From positions 1 through 22,388 of the forward strand of contig JACMKY010000387.1 of assembly GCA_014379925.1 (NCBI GenBank): DNA of 22,388 bases, given 5' to 3'. Within the stretch, counting starts at the first letter, position 1, and the number at the start of each line of letters is the position of its first letter. The notes under the pieces are model-generated. The model was not told the DNA's origin. It worked only from the letters and a program-made list of their open reading frames with translations, and made no database searches. A program made the translations under genes and the position numbers. Shown here piece after piece: positions 16,385 through 22,388 of this stretch. The stretch is from Cytophagales bacterium (GTDB taxonomy: Bacteria > Bacteroidota > Bacteroidia > Cytophagales > ES-bin-26).

Positions 16385-17278
16385 CTATTTCACGTCGGTG
16401 ATCTCTACGTCAAAAACCAGGGGAGAATAGGGGAGAATGGTGGGGCTTCTGCCCTGCGTGCCGTATCCCAGCGAAGAGGAAAAGACCAGCGTCGCTTTCT
16501 CGCCCTTTCTCATCAGCGCCAGCCCCTCCTCAAACCCCCTCACTGGACGTTGTGCACTGTTGCTCCCGATTGTCACCTCAAAGAGCGTACCGGTCAAATT
16601 GGAGTCGAATTGCGTGCCGTTGAGCAGTCGGCCCGTGTACCGTACGGAAGCCGTCTTTCCAACCTCCGCCAATGCGCTGTCCGGGCGGGCCTGCGTGCGC
16701 TTGAAACGCAGCCCAGAGGCGGTTGTCTCGAATCCGGTCAAGCCACTAGCCGCCAGATAACGGTCAATCTTTCGGTCCTCGTTTTCAATTTTAATCAATT
16801 CCAGGTCAAACCGCAAGGGAGCGTAGGCCGGAAAATAACGCGGATCGCTGTACGATTTGAAAGCCAGGTCGGAGGGAACCAACACCGTTGCCTTTTCCCC
16901 TTCGCGCATCAAACTCACGGCCGCGAAAAATCCAGGCAGCACGCGCGCCTCCCGGCCGTTGAGCCAGAAAACAAAGGGACGGTTATTCAACGTCGAAGTG
17001 CTGTCTATTTTCCGACCGTCCAGGGTATACGTGACATGGTGTACGGTAACCGAATCGTCCGCTTTAACCGGCAGACCACCCGGGTTCGGCTTGGTCAACG
17101 CGAACGACAAACCCAGGGTATCCTTGGCCGTCAAGCCGTTGGCCGCCAGGTATTCCTGGATCTGGACGATGTTTTCCGCTTTCTTCTGAACGGTCAGGTC
17201 CTCTTCGGCCACGCAGCCGGCCAGGCCCAGCAAGGTGGCCAGCGTGAAGAGGGCAATGGAGTTCGATGCGATTCGCAT
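16385..17278 (-). CDS. Lipoprotein with two FKBP-type domains
   Basis: A 297-residue predicted lipoprotein: MRIASNSIALFTLATLLGLAGC gives a lipobox LAGC with Cys22. Two tandem FKBP-like domains follow. The first (about 60-165) is divergent: YTLDGRKIDSTS, VLPGFFAAVSLMREGEKATVLVP and PLRFDLELI replace the usual VIPGWDEG and LAYG motifs. The second (about 190-297) is closer to consensus, with VRYTGRLLNGTQFDSN, VRGFEEGLALMRKGEKATLVFSSSLGYG and LVFDVEITDVK. Either may serve as chaperone more than isomerase. The ATG at 17278 is chosen because it puts the lipobox at the N-terminus; the frame extends 16 codons further. The gap to the upstream FKBP gene is 58 bp, with two TTACTGA/TGACTGA heptads at 17299-17312. 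Confidence 0.88.
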   Translation of the reverse strand: MRIASNSIALFTLATLLGLAGCVAEEDLTVQKKAENIVQIQEYLAANGLTAKDTLGLSFALTKPNPGGLPVKADDSVTVHHVTYTLDGRKIDSTSTLNNRPFVFWLNGREARVLPGFFAAVSLMREGEKATVLVPSDLAFKSYSDPRYFPAYAPLRFDLELIKIENEDRKIDRYLAASGLTGFETTASGLRFKRTQARPDSALAEVGKTASVRYTGRLLNGTQFDSNLTGTLFEVTIGSNSAQRPVRGFEEGLALMRKGEKATLVFSSSLGYGTQGRSPTILPYSPLVFDVEITDVK

Positions 17279-17336
17279 GGGGAGGTTTCCGGTGTAAGTT
17301 ACTGATGACTGATTCCCTAACTCCAAACCCGGGCCT

Positions 17337-18125
17337 TTATTTTACGTCCACCAATTCCACGTCGAACAGCAGGACGGAATTCGCGGCGATGGGACCACTG
17401 GCGCTGGGGCCGTACGCCAGGCCGGAAGGAACGATCAGGGTCGCCTTGCCCCCCTCCTTCATCAGCGCAATGCCTTCGTCCCAACCGGGAATTACCTGGC
17501 GTTGGCCCAGGGTGAAAGGAAACGGTTGCCCCCGTTCCCGGGAACTTTCGATCGCCTTGCCGTCCAGCGTTTTCAGCGTATAGTGCACGCTCACCGTATC
17601 GTTGGCCTGGGCTTGTTTTCCCGTTCCCGGCTGGGTAATGAGGTAGTTGAGTCCCGAGGCGGTTTGCTGCACGTTGCTCAGTTTATTTTTGGCCACGTAG
17701 TCAGCAATCAGCTTCGCATCCACCTCTTTCTGCTTGAGGGAAGAGTTTTCCTGTTCTTTCATCAGGTCCGCCTGGTTCTGGATCTTGGCTATCCGCACCG
17801 TATGCTTGACCACTTCGAAGAACGTGACGCTATCGCCCTCGGAAACCATGGCGAGTCCGTCTTGCCAACTGCCCGGGTAGGGAGGGGGGGCCATCTTGTA
17901 CTGGGTAACCCGGTTGGCCAATTGGGCGGTGCTCTGCAGAATGCTGTCCTTGCTGTTGCGCATGGCGTACTCGAGCGTGACGATGTCGCCCATCTTCGCC
18001 TTTTTACCCGTCGTATCACCCTTGTGAAATACGTATTCCACCCCGTTTTTGGTGGTGGATCGGGACTTGTTGCAAGCGGTCATTCCAACGGCCGCTACAG
18101 CTATGCACACTAGTTTTCTGAACAT
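17337..18125 (-). CDS. FKBP-type isomerase lipoprotein (two-domain)
   Basis: A 262-residue predicted lipoprotein with MFRKLVCIAVAAVGMTAC (Cys18) as signal. The N-terminal part (about 25-125) looks like a degenerate FKBP fold: GDIVTLEYAMRNSKDSIL, the YPGSWQDGLAMVSEGDSVTFF segment aligning with VIPGWDEG, but without the LAYG loop. A helical linker (about 125-160, rich in Gln, Lys and Glu) leads to a canonical C-terminal FKBP domain (about 160-262): VHYTLKTLDGKAIESS, VIPGWDEGIALMKEGGKATLIVPSGLAYG and NSVLLFDVELVDVK. It resembles the gliding-associated GldI-type lipoprotein isomerases of Bacteroidota in layout, but I cannot assign that role. It lies 60 bp downstream of nrnA on the same strand. 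Confidence 0.9.
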   Translation of the reverse strand: MFRKLVCIAVAAVGMTACNKSRSTTKNGVEYVFHKGDTTGKKAKMGDIVTLEYAMRNSKDSILQSTAQLANRVTQYKMAPPPYPGSWQDGLAMVSEGDSVTFFEVVKHTVRIAKIQNQADLMKEQENSSLKQKEVDAKLIADYVAKNKLSNVQQTASGLNYLITQPGTGKQAQANDTVSVHYTLKTLDGKAIESSRERGQPFPFTLGQRQVIPGWDEGIALMKEGGKATLIVPSGLAYGPSASGPIAANSVLLFDVELVDVK

Positions 18126-18137
18126 GGTTTTCTGAAT

Positions 18138-18165
18138 ATGAAGAATGAAGAATTAGAAATAAAGC
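18138..18165. repeat. Short heptad repeat between nrnA and the FKBP lipoprotein gene (ATGAAGA type)
   Basis: ATGAAGA, ATGAAGA, ATTAGAA and ATAAAGC follow one another in exact 7-nt register in the 60-bp gap. The following bases (TTCACGG, TTGACTT, TTCACTG) also recur at 7 nt up to the nrnA stop codon. No inverted partner. Confidence 0.5.
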
Positions 18166-18185
18166 GATTGTTCACGGTTGACTTT

Positions 18186-19346
18186 TCACTGGGTGCGGAG
18201 CAGTTGTTCGCGGTATTCGGGCAGGAGCGACAAAAACCGCTGCACCGTTTCGTCGAGCGTCAGTTCCGACCGGCCACCGGCGGCGTTGCGGTGCCCGCCC
18301 CCGTCGAAATGCTGGCGGGCAAAGTCATTGACCGAGAAGTCGCCCGAAGAGCGGAAGGAAAGCTTGACCGAACGCACCGCGGAAAGCGACGGGCCTTCCG
18401 CCGGAACGCCAACGGGACCGCTGTTCGCGGCCGGTCCGCCGGTGCGGTTGCTTCGCAAGGGCGGCTCCGCGGCCGGTCCGCCGAAGCGGTCCGCAGGCGA
18501 AGGCCCAGCGGCTCCGTCGGTCCGGTCGATGATGACCACTGCCATGACCACGTTTTCGATGGACAGGGCGTAGTTGACCAAACCTTCGGTATCGCCCGTC
18601 TGCGAATCGTAGCGAATCAGTTCCTCGGAACGAATGGCGAAGTAGGCGGTTCGGAATTCCGGCAACACCACCAGCTTTTCCATCAGCACGAAACCCAGGA
18701 ACCGCAGTTTGGCTTCGGTGTTGTTGTCGTAGACCAGGCGGTGGACCTTGTTGGTTTGCACGCCCAATCCGATCAATTCGGCGCTGATGAGGTGAACCTT
18801 CTGGGTGGTGCTGGGGTGACGAAACGAGCCCGTGTCGGTCATGATGCCCGCGTAAATGCACTCCCCGATGGGCACGTCGATTTCGCGGTGGTCGCCCAAC
18901 TGCCCGATCAATTCGTAGACGAGTTGCGCGGTGGCGGCGGCCTTGATGTCCCAGAGTTCAAATTCGGCGAAGTGTTCCGGTTCCAGGTGGTGATCGATGA
19001 GCACCTTACGGGCCTTGGCTTCCCGTACGATTCCGCCCAGCTCGTTGATCCGTTTGAGGGAAGAAAAATCCAGGCAGCAGATCACGTCCGCTTCCCGTAC
19101 CAGTTGCGCGGACTGCTGTTCGTTGCCCTCGTTGAAAACAATCACCTCCTCGTTGCCGTGCATCCAGGCCAGAAAACGGGGGTAATCGGTGGGCGTGATG
19201 ACGTGTACCCGGTGGCCTTTTTTCTTGAGGTAACCCGCCCAAGCCAACGAAGAGCCCAAGGCATCCGCATCCGGCTTGTGGTGCGTGGTGATGACGATCT
19301 GCTTGGGAGAACTCAACAGTTCCTTGAAAGCTGGGAGGTCTAGCAT
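18186..19346 (-). CDS. nrnA: DHH-family phosphoesterase NrnA-like (nano-RNase / pAp phosphatase) with an extra internal segment
   Basis: NrnA degrades very short RNAs and dephosphorylates 3'-phosphoadenosine 5'-phosphate in the cytoplasm. Starting at ATG 19346 the protein has 386 residues. Visible motifs: ITTHHKPDADALGS (metal-binding H-x-D-x-D), CLDFSS, the signature DHH in VLIDHHLEPEH, GIMTDTGSFRH, and GGGHRNAAGG of the DHHA1 domain. The family is normally about 340 residues; the excess lies between VVIIDRTDG and VKLSFRSSG, normally one beta-hairpin, and is an Ala/Gly/Pro-rich stretch of about 45 residues encoded by GC palindromes at 18391-18506. The frame is preserved and both sides align well, so the enzyme may tolerate it. 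It heads a likely operon with the three FKBP genes and is divergent from ndk. Confidence 0.92.
   Translation of the reverse strand: MLDLPAFKELLSSPKQIVITTHHKPDADALGSSLAWAGYLKKKGHRVHVITPTDYPRFLAWMHGNEEVIVFNEGNEQQSAQLVREADVICCLDFSSLKRINELGGIVREAKARKVLIDHHLEPEHFAEFELWDIKAAATAQLVYELIGQLGDHREIDVPIGECIYAGIMTDTGSFRHPSTTQKVHLISAELIGLGVQTNKVHRLVYDNNTEAKLRFLGFVLMEKLVVLPEFRTAYFAIRSEELIRYDSQTGDTEGLVNYALSIENVVMAVVIIDRTDGAAGPSPADRFGGPAAEPPLRSNRTGGPAANSGPVGVPAEGPSLSAVRSVKLSFRSSGDFSVNDFARQHFDGGGHRNAAGGRSELTLDETVQRFLSLLPEYREQLLRTQ
18391..18506. repeat. GC-rich palindromic segment inserted in frame in nrnA
   Basis: Two direct copies of a 23-nt unit (18426-18448 and 18468-18490; core CGGTCCGCCGNNGCGGT) are spaced by 42 nt. 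They are bracketed by near-perfect inverted ends GGGCCTTCCGCC (18391-18402) and GGCGAAGGCCC (18496-18506). Further small stems occur inside: TTGC-ttc-GCAA and GCGG-ct-CCGC. The copies differ only at the two loop bases within CCGC-CGNN-GCGG. The segment accounts for nearly all of the extra residues of NrnA. Confidence 0.75.
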
Positions 19347-19380
19347 GCTGTGGGGCTGAACCCTGGGAAGCAACGCGGTA

Positions 19381-19406
19381 GGGGCGATTTTCGCGCCCGT
19401 TTTTTT
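19381..19406 (+). terminator. Terminator-like hairpin with T-tract in the nrnA-ndk gap
   Basis: GGGGCG-attttt-type loop-CGCgCCC is followed by seven T residues (19400-19406) on the plus strand. No plus-strand gene lies directly upstream (nrnA is on the other strand and starts at 19346), so it may stop antisense transcription or be part of the nrnA leader. The remaining 255-bp gap between nrnA and ndk shows only the ndk -7 box. Confidence 0.35.
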
Positions 19407-19567
19407 GATTTGGCCGACAAAACTGGGAAGAATTTCACACAAAACCAAACCGTCGTCCCAGCCGATTTTGTCCCACGACGCCCGTCCGGAAGCGGTTTCC
19501 ACCCGCCGAAGCCCGGATTAAATCGGCCGTAAAGCGGAGCCTGCCCATTATTTCTCGAATAAACGGC

Positions 19568-19575
19568 TAGTTTTG
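19568..19575 (+). promoter_or_regulatory. -7 promoter element of ndk
   Basis: TAGTTTTG matches TAnnTTTG and is followed by CGCTCCC. The 15-nt sequence TAGTTTTGCGCTCCC (19568-19582) is identical to that upstream of aspS. The predicted start is near 19580, about 20 nt before the ATG. No good TTTG is seen at the -33 spacing. Confidence 0.5.
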
Positions 19576-19601
19576 CGCTCCCGAATCCATTCCTTTCTCC
19601 T

Positions 19602-20021
19602 ATGGCAACCAACCGTACCTTTACCATGATCAAACCCGATGCAGTGGCCGAAGGCCACACCGGGTCTATTACCAAGCTGATCGAAGAAGCCGGCTTCCGC
19701 ATCGTCGCCCTCCGGAAAACCCGGCTCACGCCCGACCGGGCCGGAGAATTCTACGCCGTGCACCGGGAGCGGGGATTCTACCCGGACCTGGTACGCTACA
19801 TGGCTTCCGGGGCCATCGTGCCGATGATCCTGGAAAAGGAAAATGCCGTGGCTGACTTCCGCAAACTGATTGGCGCCACCAACCCAGCCAACGCCGAAGC
19901 GGGCACCATCCGCCAATTGTTTGCCAAGTCCATCGAAGCCAACGCCATTCACGGCTCCGACTCCGACGAGAACGCCGCCGTCGAGGGCAACTTCTTTTTC
20001 GCCGCCACTGAACAATTTTAA
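19602..20021 (+). CDS. ndk: Nucleoside-diphosphate kinase
   Basis: Ndk transfers the gamma-phosphate between nucleoside triphosphates and diphosphates through a phosphohistidine. The 139-residue length is typical. Motifs: RTFTMIKPDAV (substrate lysine), AGFRIVALRKTRLT, YAVHRERGFYPDLVRYMASG, and the active-site SNAIHGSD-like signature, here ANAIHGSDSDENAAVE with the catalytic histidine. The start is ATG 19602. It has its own -7 element upstream and two hairpins downstream, consistent with a single-gene transcript. From memory, ndk, a DHH phosphoesterase and FKBP lipoproteins are also neighbours in some Flavobacteria. Confidence 0.97.
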   Translation: MATNRTFTMIKPDAVAEGHTGSITKLIEEAGFRIVALRKTRLTPDRAGEFYAVHRERGFYPDLVRYMASGAIVPMILEKENAVADFRKLIGATNPANAEAGTIRQLFAKSIEANAIHGSDSDENAAVEGNFFFAATEQF

Positions 20022-20026
20022 TTAAT

Positions 20027-20053
20027 GTAGGGCGAGCATCTTGCTCGCCCTAC
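20027..20053. terminator. Perfect 12-bp hairpin 6 bp after the ndk stop
   Basis: GTAGGGCGAGCA (20027-20038) and TGCTCGCCCTAC (20042-20053) pair perfectly around a 3-nt loop. There is no following T-tract, so it may act as a stability hairpin, or be a dispersed palindrome. I recall very similar GTAGGGCGAGCA palindromes in other environmental genomes, but cannot verify this here. Confidence 0.6.
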
Positions 20054-20115
20054 TTGCGCTAACCATTTCGGAAAGGGTAGAGCAACAATCTGACGCGCAC
20101 TCGCCGTCATCGAAG

Positions 20116-20144
20116 ATGCCGTCTCTTAAAAAGATGGCATTTTT
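20116..20144 (+). terminator. Intrinsic terminator after ndk, possibly bidirectional
   Basis: ATGCC (20116-20120) pairs with GGCAT (20136-20140), with an inner TCTCTT/AAGA-type stem interrupted by one mismatch, then TTTTT (20140-20144) on the plus strand. It lies between convergent ndk and aspS, 3 bp beyond the aspS stop codon. In the minus direction an A/T-rich loop is present but no T-tract, so it should work best for ndk. Confidence 0.6.
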
Positions 20145-20147
20145 CTG

Positions 20148-21992
20148 CTACTTCCTCACGCTGATTTTTAACTCCTCCAACTGCGCCCCGGAGATTTCGG
20201 AAGGCGTGTCGATCATTACGTCGCGGCCGGAATTGTTTTTGGGGAAGGCAATGAAGTCCCGAATCGAATCGGCCCCGCCGAACAGCGAGCAGAGCCGGTC
20301 GAAGCCGAAGGCGATGCCGCCGTGCGGGGGCGCGCCGAACTCGAACGCTTCCATCAGGAAGCCAAATTGCCGCTGCGCCTCCTCGGGCGTGAAGCCCAGT
20401 ACGCTGAACATCGTTTCCTGCAGGTCGCGGCGATAGATGCGGATGGAGCCGCCGCCCACTTCCACGCCGTTGATCACAATGTCGTAGGCGTTGGCCCGCA
20501 CCGCGCCGGGATCGAGTTCCAGCAGGGAGATGTCTTCGGGCTTGGGGGAGGTGAAGGGATGGTGCATGGCAAACCAGCGTTGTTCGGCCTCGCCGTACTC
20601 CAGCAGCGGAAAGTCCAGCACCCACAGGGTAGCGTACACGTTTTTGTCGCGCAGGCCGAGCCGTTCGCCCATTTCGAGCCGCAACTCCGACAGGGCCTTG
20701 CGGGTTTTGCCCGCTTCGCCAGCCAGGATCAGCAGCAAGTCGCCGGGTTGGGCCCCCATCGCCGCCGCCCACTTCCTCAAGTCCGCTTCCGAATAGAATT
20801 TATCCACCGACGACTTGAGCGTTCCGTCCGGGTTGCAACGCACGTAGACCAGTCCCTTCGCGCCGATTTGCGGACGCCGCACGAAGTCGGTCAGTTCGTC
20901 TACTTGCTTGCGGGTGTAGTCGGCGCATCCCTTCGCGCAGATGCCCACCACCAGTGAGGCCTCGTCAAATACGCCAAACCCTTTCCCGCCAACCAGGTCA
21001 ACCTCCCCGGCCCCGGCTGATGTGTCACCCCCTTCCCGCAAGGAAGGAGAAGCAATGCCTTCCCTTACGGGGCGGTCCGCCGATGCGGTGAGGTCTTTCA
21101 AAGCCACGAAGCGCATCTCGAAACGCGTGTCGGGCTTGTCGTTGCCGTATTGACGCATCGCGTCGGCGTAGGTCATGCGCGGCACCGGACCCAGTTCGAT
21201 GCCCTTTACTTGCCTGAACAGGTGGCGCACCAGGCCCTCGAACATTTGCAGGATGTCTTCCTGGGTGATGAACGACATTTCGCAGTCGATCTGGGTAAAT
21301 TCGGGTTGGCGGTCGGCGCGCAGGTCTTCGTCGCGGAAGCACTTCACGATCTGGAAGTAGCGGTCGAAGCCCGACACCATCAGCAACTGCTTGAACGTTT
21401 GCGGCGACTGCGGCAGGGCGTAGAACTCGCCGGGGTTCATCCGGCTGGGCACTACGAAGTCGCGCGCGCCCTCGGGAGTGGACTTGATGAGCACGGGGGT
21501 TTCCACCTCGATGAAGCCCTGCCCGTCGAGGTAGGCGCGGGTTTGCTGGGCCATCCGGTGGCGCAATTCCAGGTTTTTCCGCACCACGTTCCGGCGCAGG
21601 TCGAGGTAACGGTATTTCATCCGCAGGTCGTCGCCGCCGTCGGTGTCGTCTTCAATGAGAAAGGGTGGCAGCTTGGCCGGGTTAAGGATTTCCACGCTTG
21701 TCACCCGGATTTCGACGTCGCCGGTGGGCATCTTGTCGTTCTTGGCCACGCGCTCCACCACTTTACCTTCGGTCTTGAGCACGAATTCGCGGCCGAGGCT
21801 CCGGGCCAGGGCCAGCAGACCCGCGTCGACGAATCCCTCCTCGAAAATCAGTTGGGTCACCCCGTAACGGTCGCGCAGGTCGATCCAGAGCATGTGGCCC
21901 TTGTCCCGGATTTTCTGCACCCAGCCGCAGAGGCGGACGGTTTGGTCGACGTGGGTGATGCGCAGTTCGCCGCAGGTGTGACTTCGTAGCAT
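20148..21992 (-). CDS. aspS: Aspartyl-tRNA synthetase with an in-frame internal insertion
   Basis: AspS charges tRNA-Asp. The protein has the bacterial layout: OB-fold anticodon-binding N-terminus (RLCGWVQKIRDKGHMLWIDLRDRYG), class II motif 1 region (FIEVETPVLIKSTPEGARDF), motif 2 (FRDEDLRADRQPEFTQID), the bacterial GAD insertion, and motif 3 (GGIAFGFDRLCSLFGG). Its 614 residues exceed the roughly 583 I expect for Bacteroidota AspRS. The surplus of about 30 lies between FVALKDL and VGGKGFGVFDEA at the start of the GAD domain, where the sequence is Ser/Gly/Ala-rich and the DNA (21005-21095) carries the same GC-rich core as nrnA. The start is ATG 21992, next to a heptad array. A promoter sharing 15 nt with that of ndk lies upstream. 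Confidence 0.96.
   Translation of the reverse strand: MLRSHTCGELRITHVDQTVRLCGWVQKIRDKGHMLWIDLRDRYGVTQLIFEEGFVDAGLLALARSLGREFVLKTEGKVVERVAKNDKMPTGDVEIRVTSVEILNPAKLPPFLIEDDTDGGDDLRMKYRYLDLRRNVVRKNLELRHRMAQQTRAYLDGQGFIEVETPVLIKSTPEGARDFVVPSRMNPGEFYALPQSPQTFKQLLMVSGFDRYFQIVKCFRDEDLRADRQPEFTQIDCEMSFITQEDILQMFEGLVRHLFRQVKGIELGPVPRMTYADAMRQYGNDKPDTRFEMRFVALKDLTASADRPVREGIASPSLREGGDTSAGAGEVDLVGGKGFGVFDEASLVVGICAKGCADYTRKQVDELTDFVRRPQIGAKGLVYVRCNPDGTLKSSVDKFYSEADLRKWAAAMGAQPGDLLLILAGEAGKTRKALSELRLEMGERLGLRDKNVYATLWVLDFPLLEYGEAEQRWFAMHHPFTSPKPEDISLLELDPGAVRANAYDIVINGVEVGGGSIRIYRRDLQETMFSVLGFTPEEAQRQFGFLMEAFEFGAPPHGGIAFGFDRLCSLFGGADSIRDFIAFPKNNSGRDVMIDTPSEISGAQLEELKISVRK
21005..21095. repeat. GC-rich palindromic segment inserted in frame in aspS
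   Basis: The core CGGTCCGCCGATGCGGT (21073-21089) is the same as the two nrnA copies apart from the two loop bases, and has the same orientation on the plus strand. Next to it are purine/pyrimidine-rich inverted stretches: CCTTCCC and GGAAGG units between 21030 and 21070. Read on the minus strand it encodes residues around TASADRPVREG, a different reading frame from the nrnA copies. Boundaries are approximate. Confidence 0.65.
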
Positions 21993-22027
21993 GTTCGTGG
22001 TTGGTTGTTAGTGGCCAGTGGTTGGTT
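21993..22027. repeat. Heptad repeat forming the aspS 5' leader (GTTNGTG type)
   Basis: On the plus strand GTTCGTG, GTTGGTT, GTTAGTG, GCCAGTG and GTTGGTT follow in exact 7-nt register, starting at the base immediately upstream of the aspS start codon. On the aspS mRNA this gives an A/C-rich leader of CACTAAC/AACCAAC units without a Shine-Dalgarno sequence. Confidence 0.65.
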
Positions 22028-22055
22028 TTCGGGGTCGTTGCCGAACCAGGGAGCG

Positions 22056-22063
22056 CAAAACTA
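22056..22063 (-). promoter_or_regulatory. -7 promoter element of aspS
   Basis: On the minus strand TAGTTTTG followed by CGCTCCC, identical over 15 nt to the ndk promoter. The start would be near 22050, giving a leader of about 58 nt that includes the heptad array. No clear -33 TTTG at the usual spacing. Confidence 0.5.
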
Positions 22064-22077
22064 CGGGTTTTGACAGA

Positions 22078-22388
22078 TTGGAAAACGTTTTGTTTGCCGG
22101 GGATAAGTGCGTAGGTTGGGCACCCACGGGCAAGGAATACACTAGGGAGATCGCCAGGCTGGAAACGGAGAAGATCAAAATCTATTTTCCGCTGTTGCTG
22201 GCCTCCTCCATTGGTACGGCCACTTTAATCGCGAAAGAAAATTTTGGACAGAATACCAAAGACCTGGGCCTGCTGGTAGCCGGGATTCTGTTTGATTTTG
22301 GGTTAACCTTGTTAATTTGGCGAACTTTCCGTAATATTGAAGAGTTTTTGCAAAAATTAAATAATCCACCCGATGACCGGAGAAACGA
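22078..22388 (+). CDS. Small membrane protein of unknown function, 3' end outside the window
   Basis: An open frame runs from at least 22078 to the window edge (103 codons so far, no stop). No ATG is present; TTG at 22078 or 22090 are possible starts. The N-terminal third is polar, with TREIARLETEKIKIYF leading into a hydrophobic segment (PLLLASSIGTATLIA), a polar loop (KENFGQNTKD), and a second hydrophobic segment (LGLLVAGILFDFGLTLLIW) followed by RTFRNIEEFLQKL. This is a two-helix membrane hairpin with charged flanks; codon pattern and hydropathy look like a real gene. AT content is higher than in neighbouring genes. I do not recognise the family. It is divergent from aspS. Confidence 0.6.
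   Translation, partial: MENVLFAGDKCVGWAPTGKEYTREIARLETEKIKIYFPLLLASSIGTATLIAKENFGQNTKDLGLLVAGILFDFGLTLLIWRTFRNIEEFLQKLNNPPDDRRN

Noticed and set aside
18138..19343. Plus-strand frame beginning ATGAAGAATGAAG
   Set aside because: The start is a heptad repeat and the rest is antisense to nrnA.
19350..19532. Small plus-strand frame in the nrnA-ndk gap
   Set aside because: The sequence has no ribosome site, is low in complexity, overlaps a terminator-like hairpin and matches nothing recognised.

Overview
The window looks like a GC-rich member of the Bacteroidota, most likely order Cytophagales. The evidence is a Bacteroidota-type putative porin, several lipoprotein FKBP isomerases, and -7 elements of the TAnnTTTG type (sometimes with a TTTG/TTG about 19 nt upstream) in place of sigma70 boxes. 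I cannot place it to genus from the sequence alone. It reads as ordinary chromosome: no tRNA, rRNA, CRISPR array, transposase or phage gene was seen.

Layout. 1-2594 (+): 3' part of lpxK (lipid A 4'-kinase), then an outer-membrane putative porin. 2726-5044 (-): PHP histidinol-phosphatase-like enzyme and an OPA-type MFS transporter. 5201-5593 (+): a Rid-family protein. 5807-10137 (-): nucleotide-sugar block rfbA, a WbpP-like UDP-GlcNAc 4-epimerase, rfbB and galE. 10332-10964 (+): lipoprotein of unknown function. 10979-11959 (-): hldD (LPS heptose). 12035-13968 (+): BtuF/FecB-like binding lipoprotein and BtuC/FecCD-like permease. 14184-14600 (+): 6-pyruvoyl-tetrahydropterin-synthase family enzyme. 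14701-15822 (+): lpxB. 15932-19346 (-): a probable operon nrnA plus three FKBP isomerases. 19602-20021 (+): ndk. 20148-21992 (-): aspS. 22078-end (+): the start of a small membrane protein.

The main theme is the cell envelope: lipid A (lpxK, lpxB), LPS core heptose (hldD), activated sugars for surface polysaccharide (rfbA, rfbB, wbpP-like, galE), an outer-membrane barrel, and periplasmic folding helpers (FKBPs). Housekeeping genes (ndk, nrnA, aspS) fill the right end.

The most unusual content is not a gene. First, nearly every sizeable intergenic gap carries short degenerate tandem repeats with an exact 7-nt period. The heptamer sequence differs from gap to gap (AACCTGT, CTCCTAC/AGTAGGA, TAGTCAG, GTTNGTG, ATGAAGA). 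In five gaps two arrays face each other as inverted arms around a spacer, and the arrays run up to, or into, the stop or start codons. Second, two unrelated genes, nrnA and aspS, carry extra in-frame GC-rich palindromic segments sharing the core CGGTCCGCCGNNGCGGT, read in different frames. This resembles palindromic elements that invade coding sequence. Both patterns are read directly from the sequence; their mechanism and function are inference.
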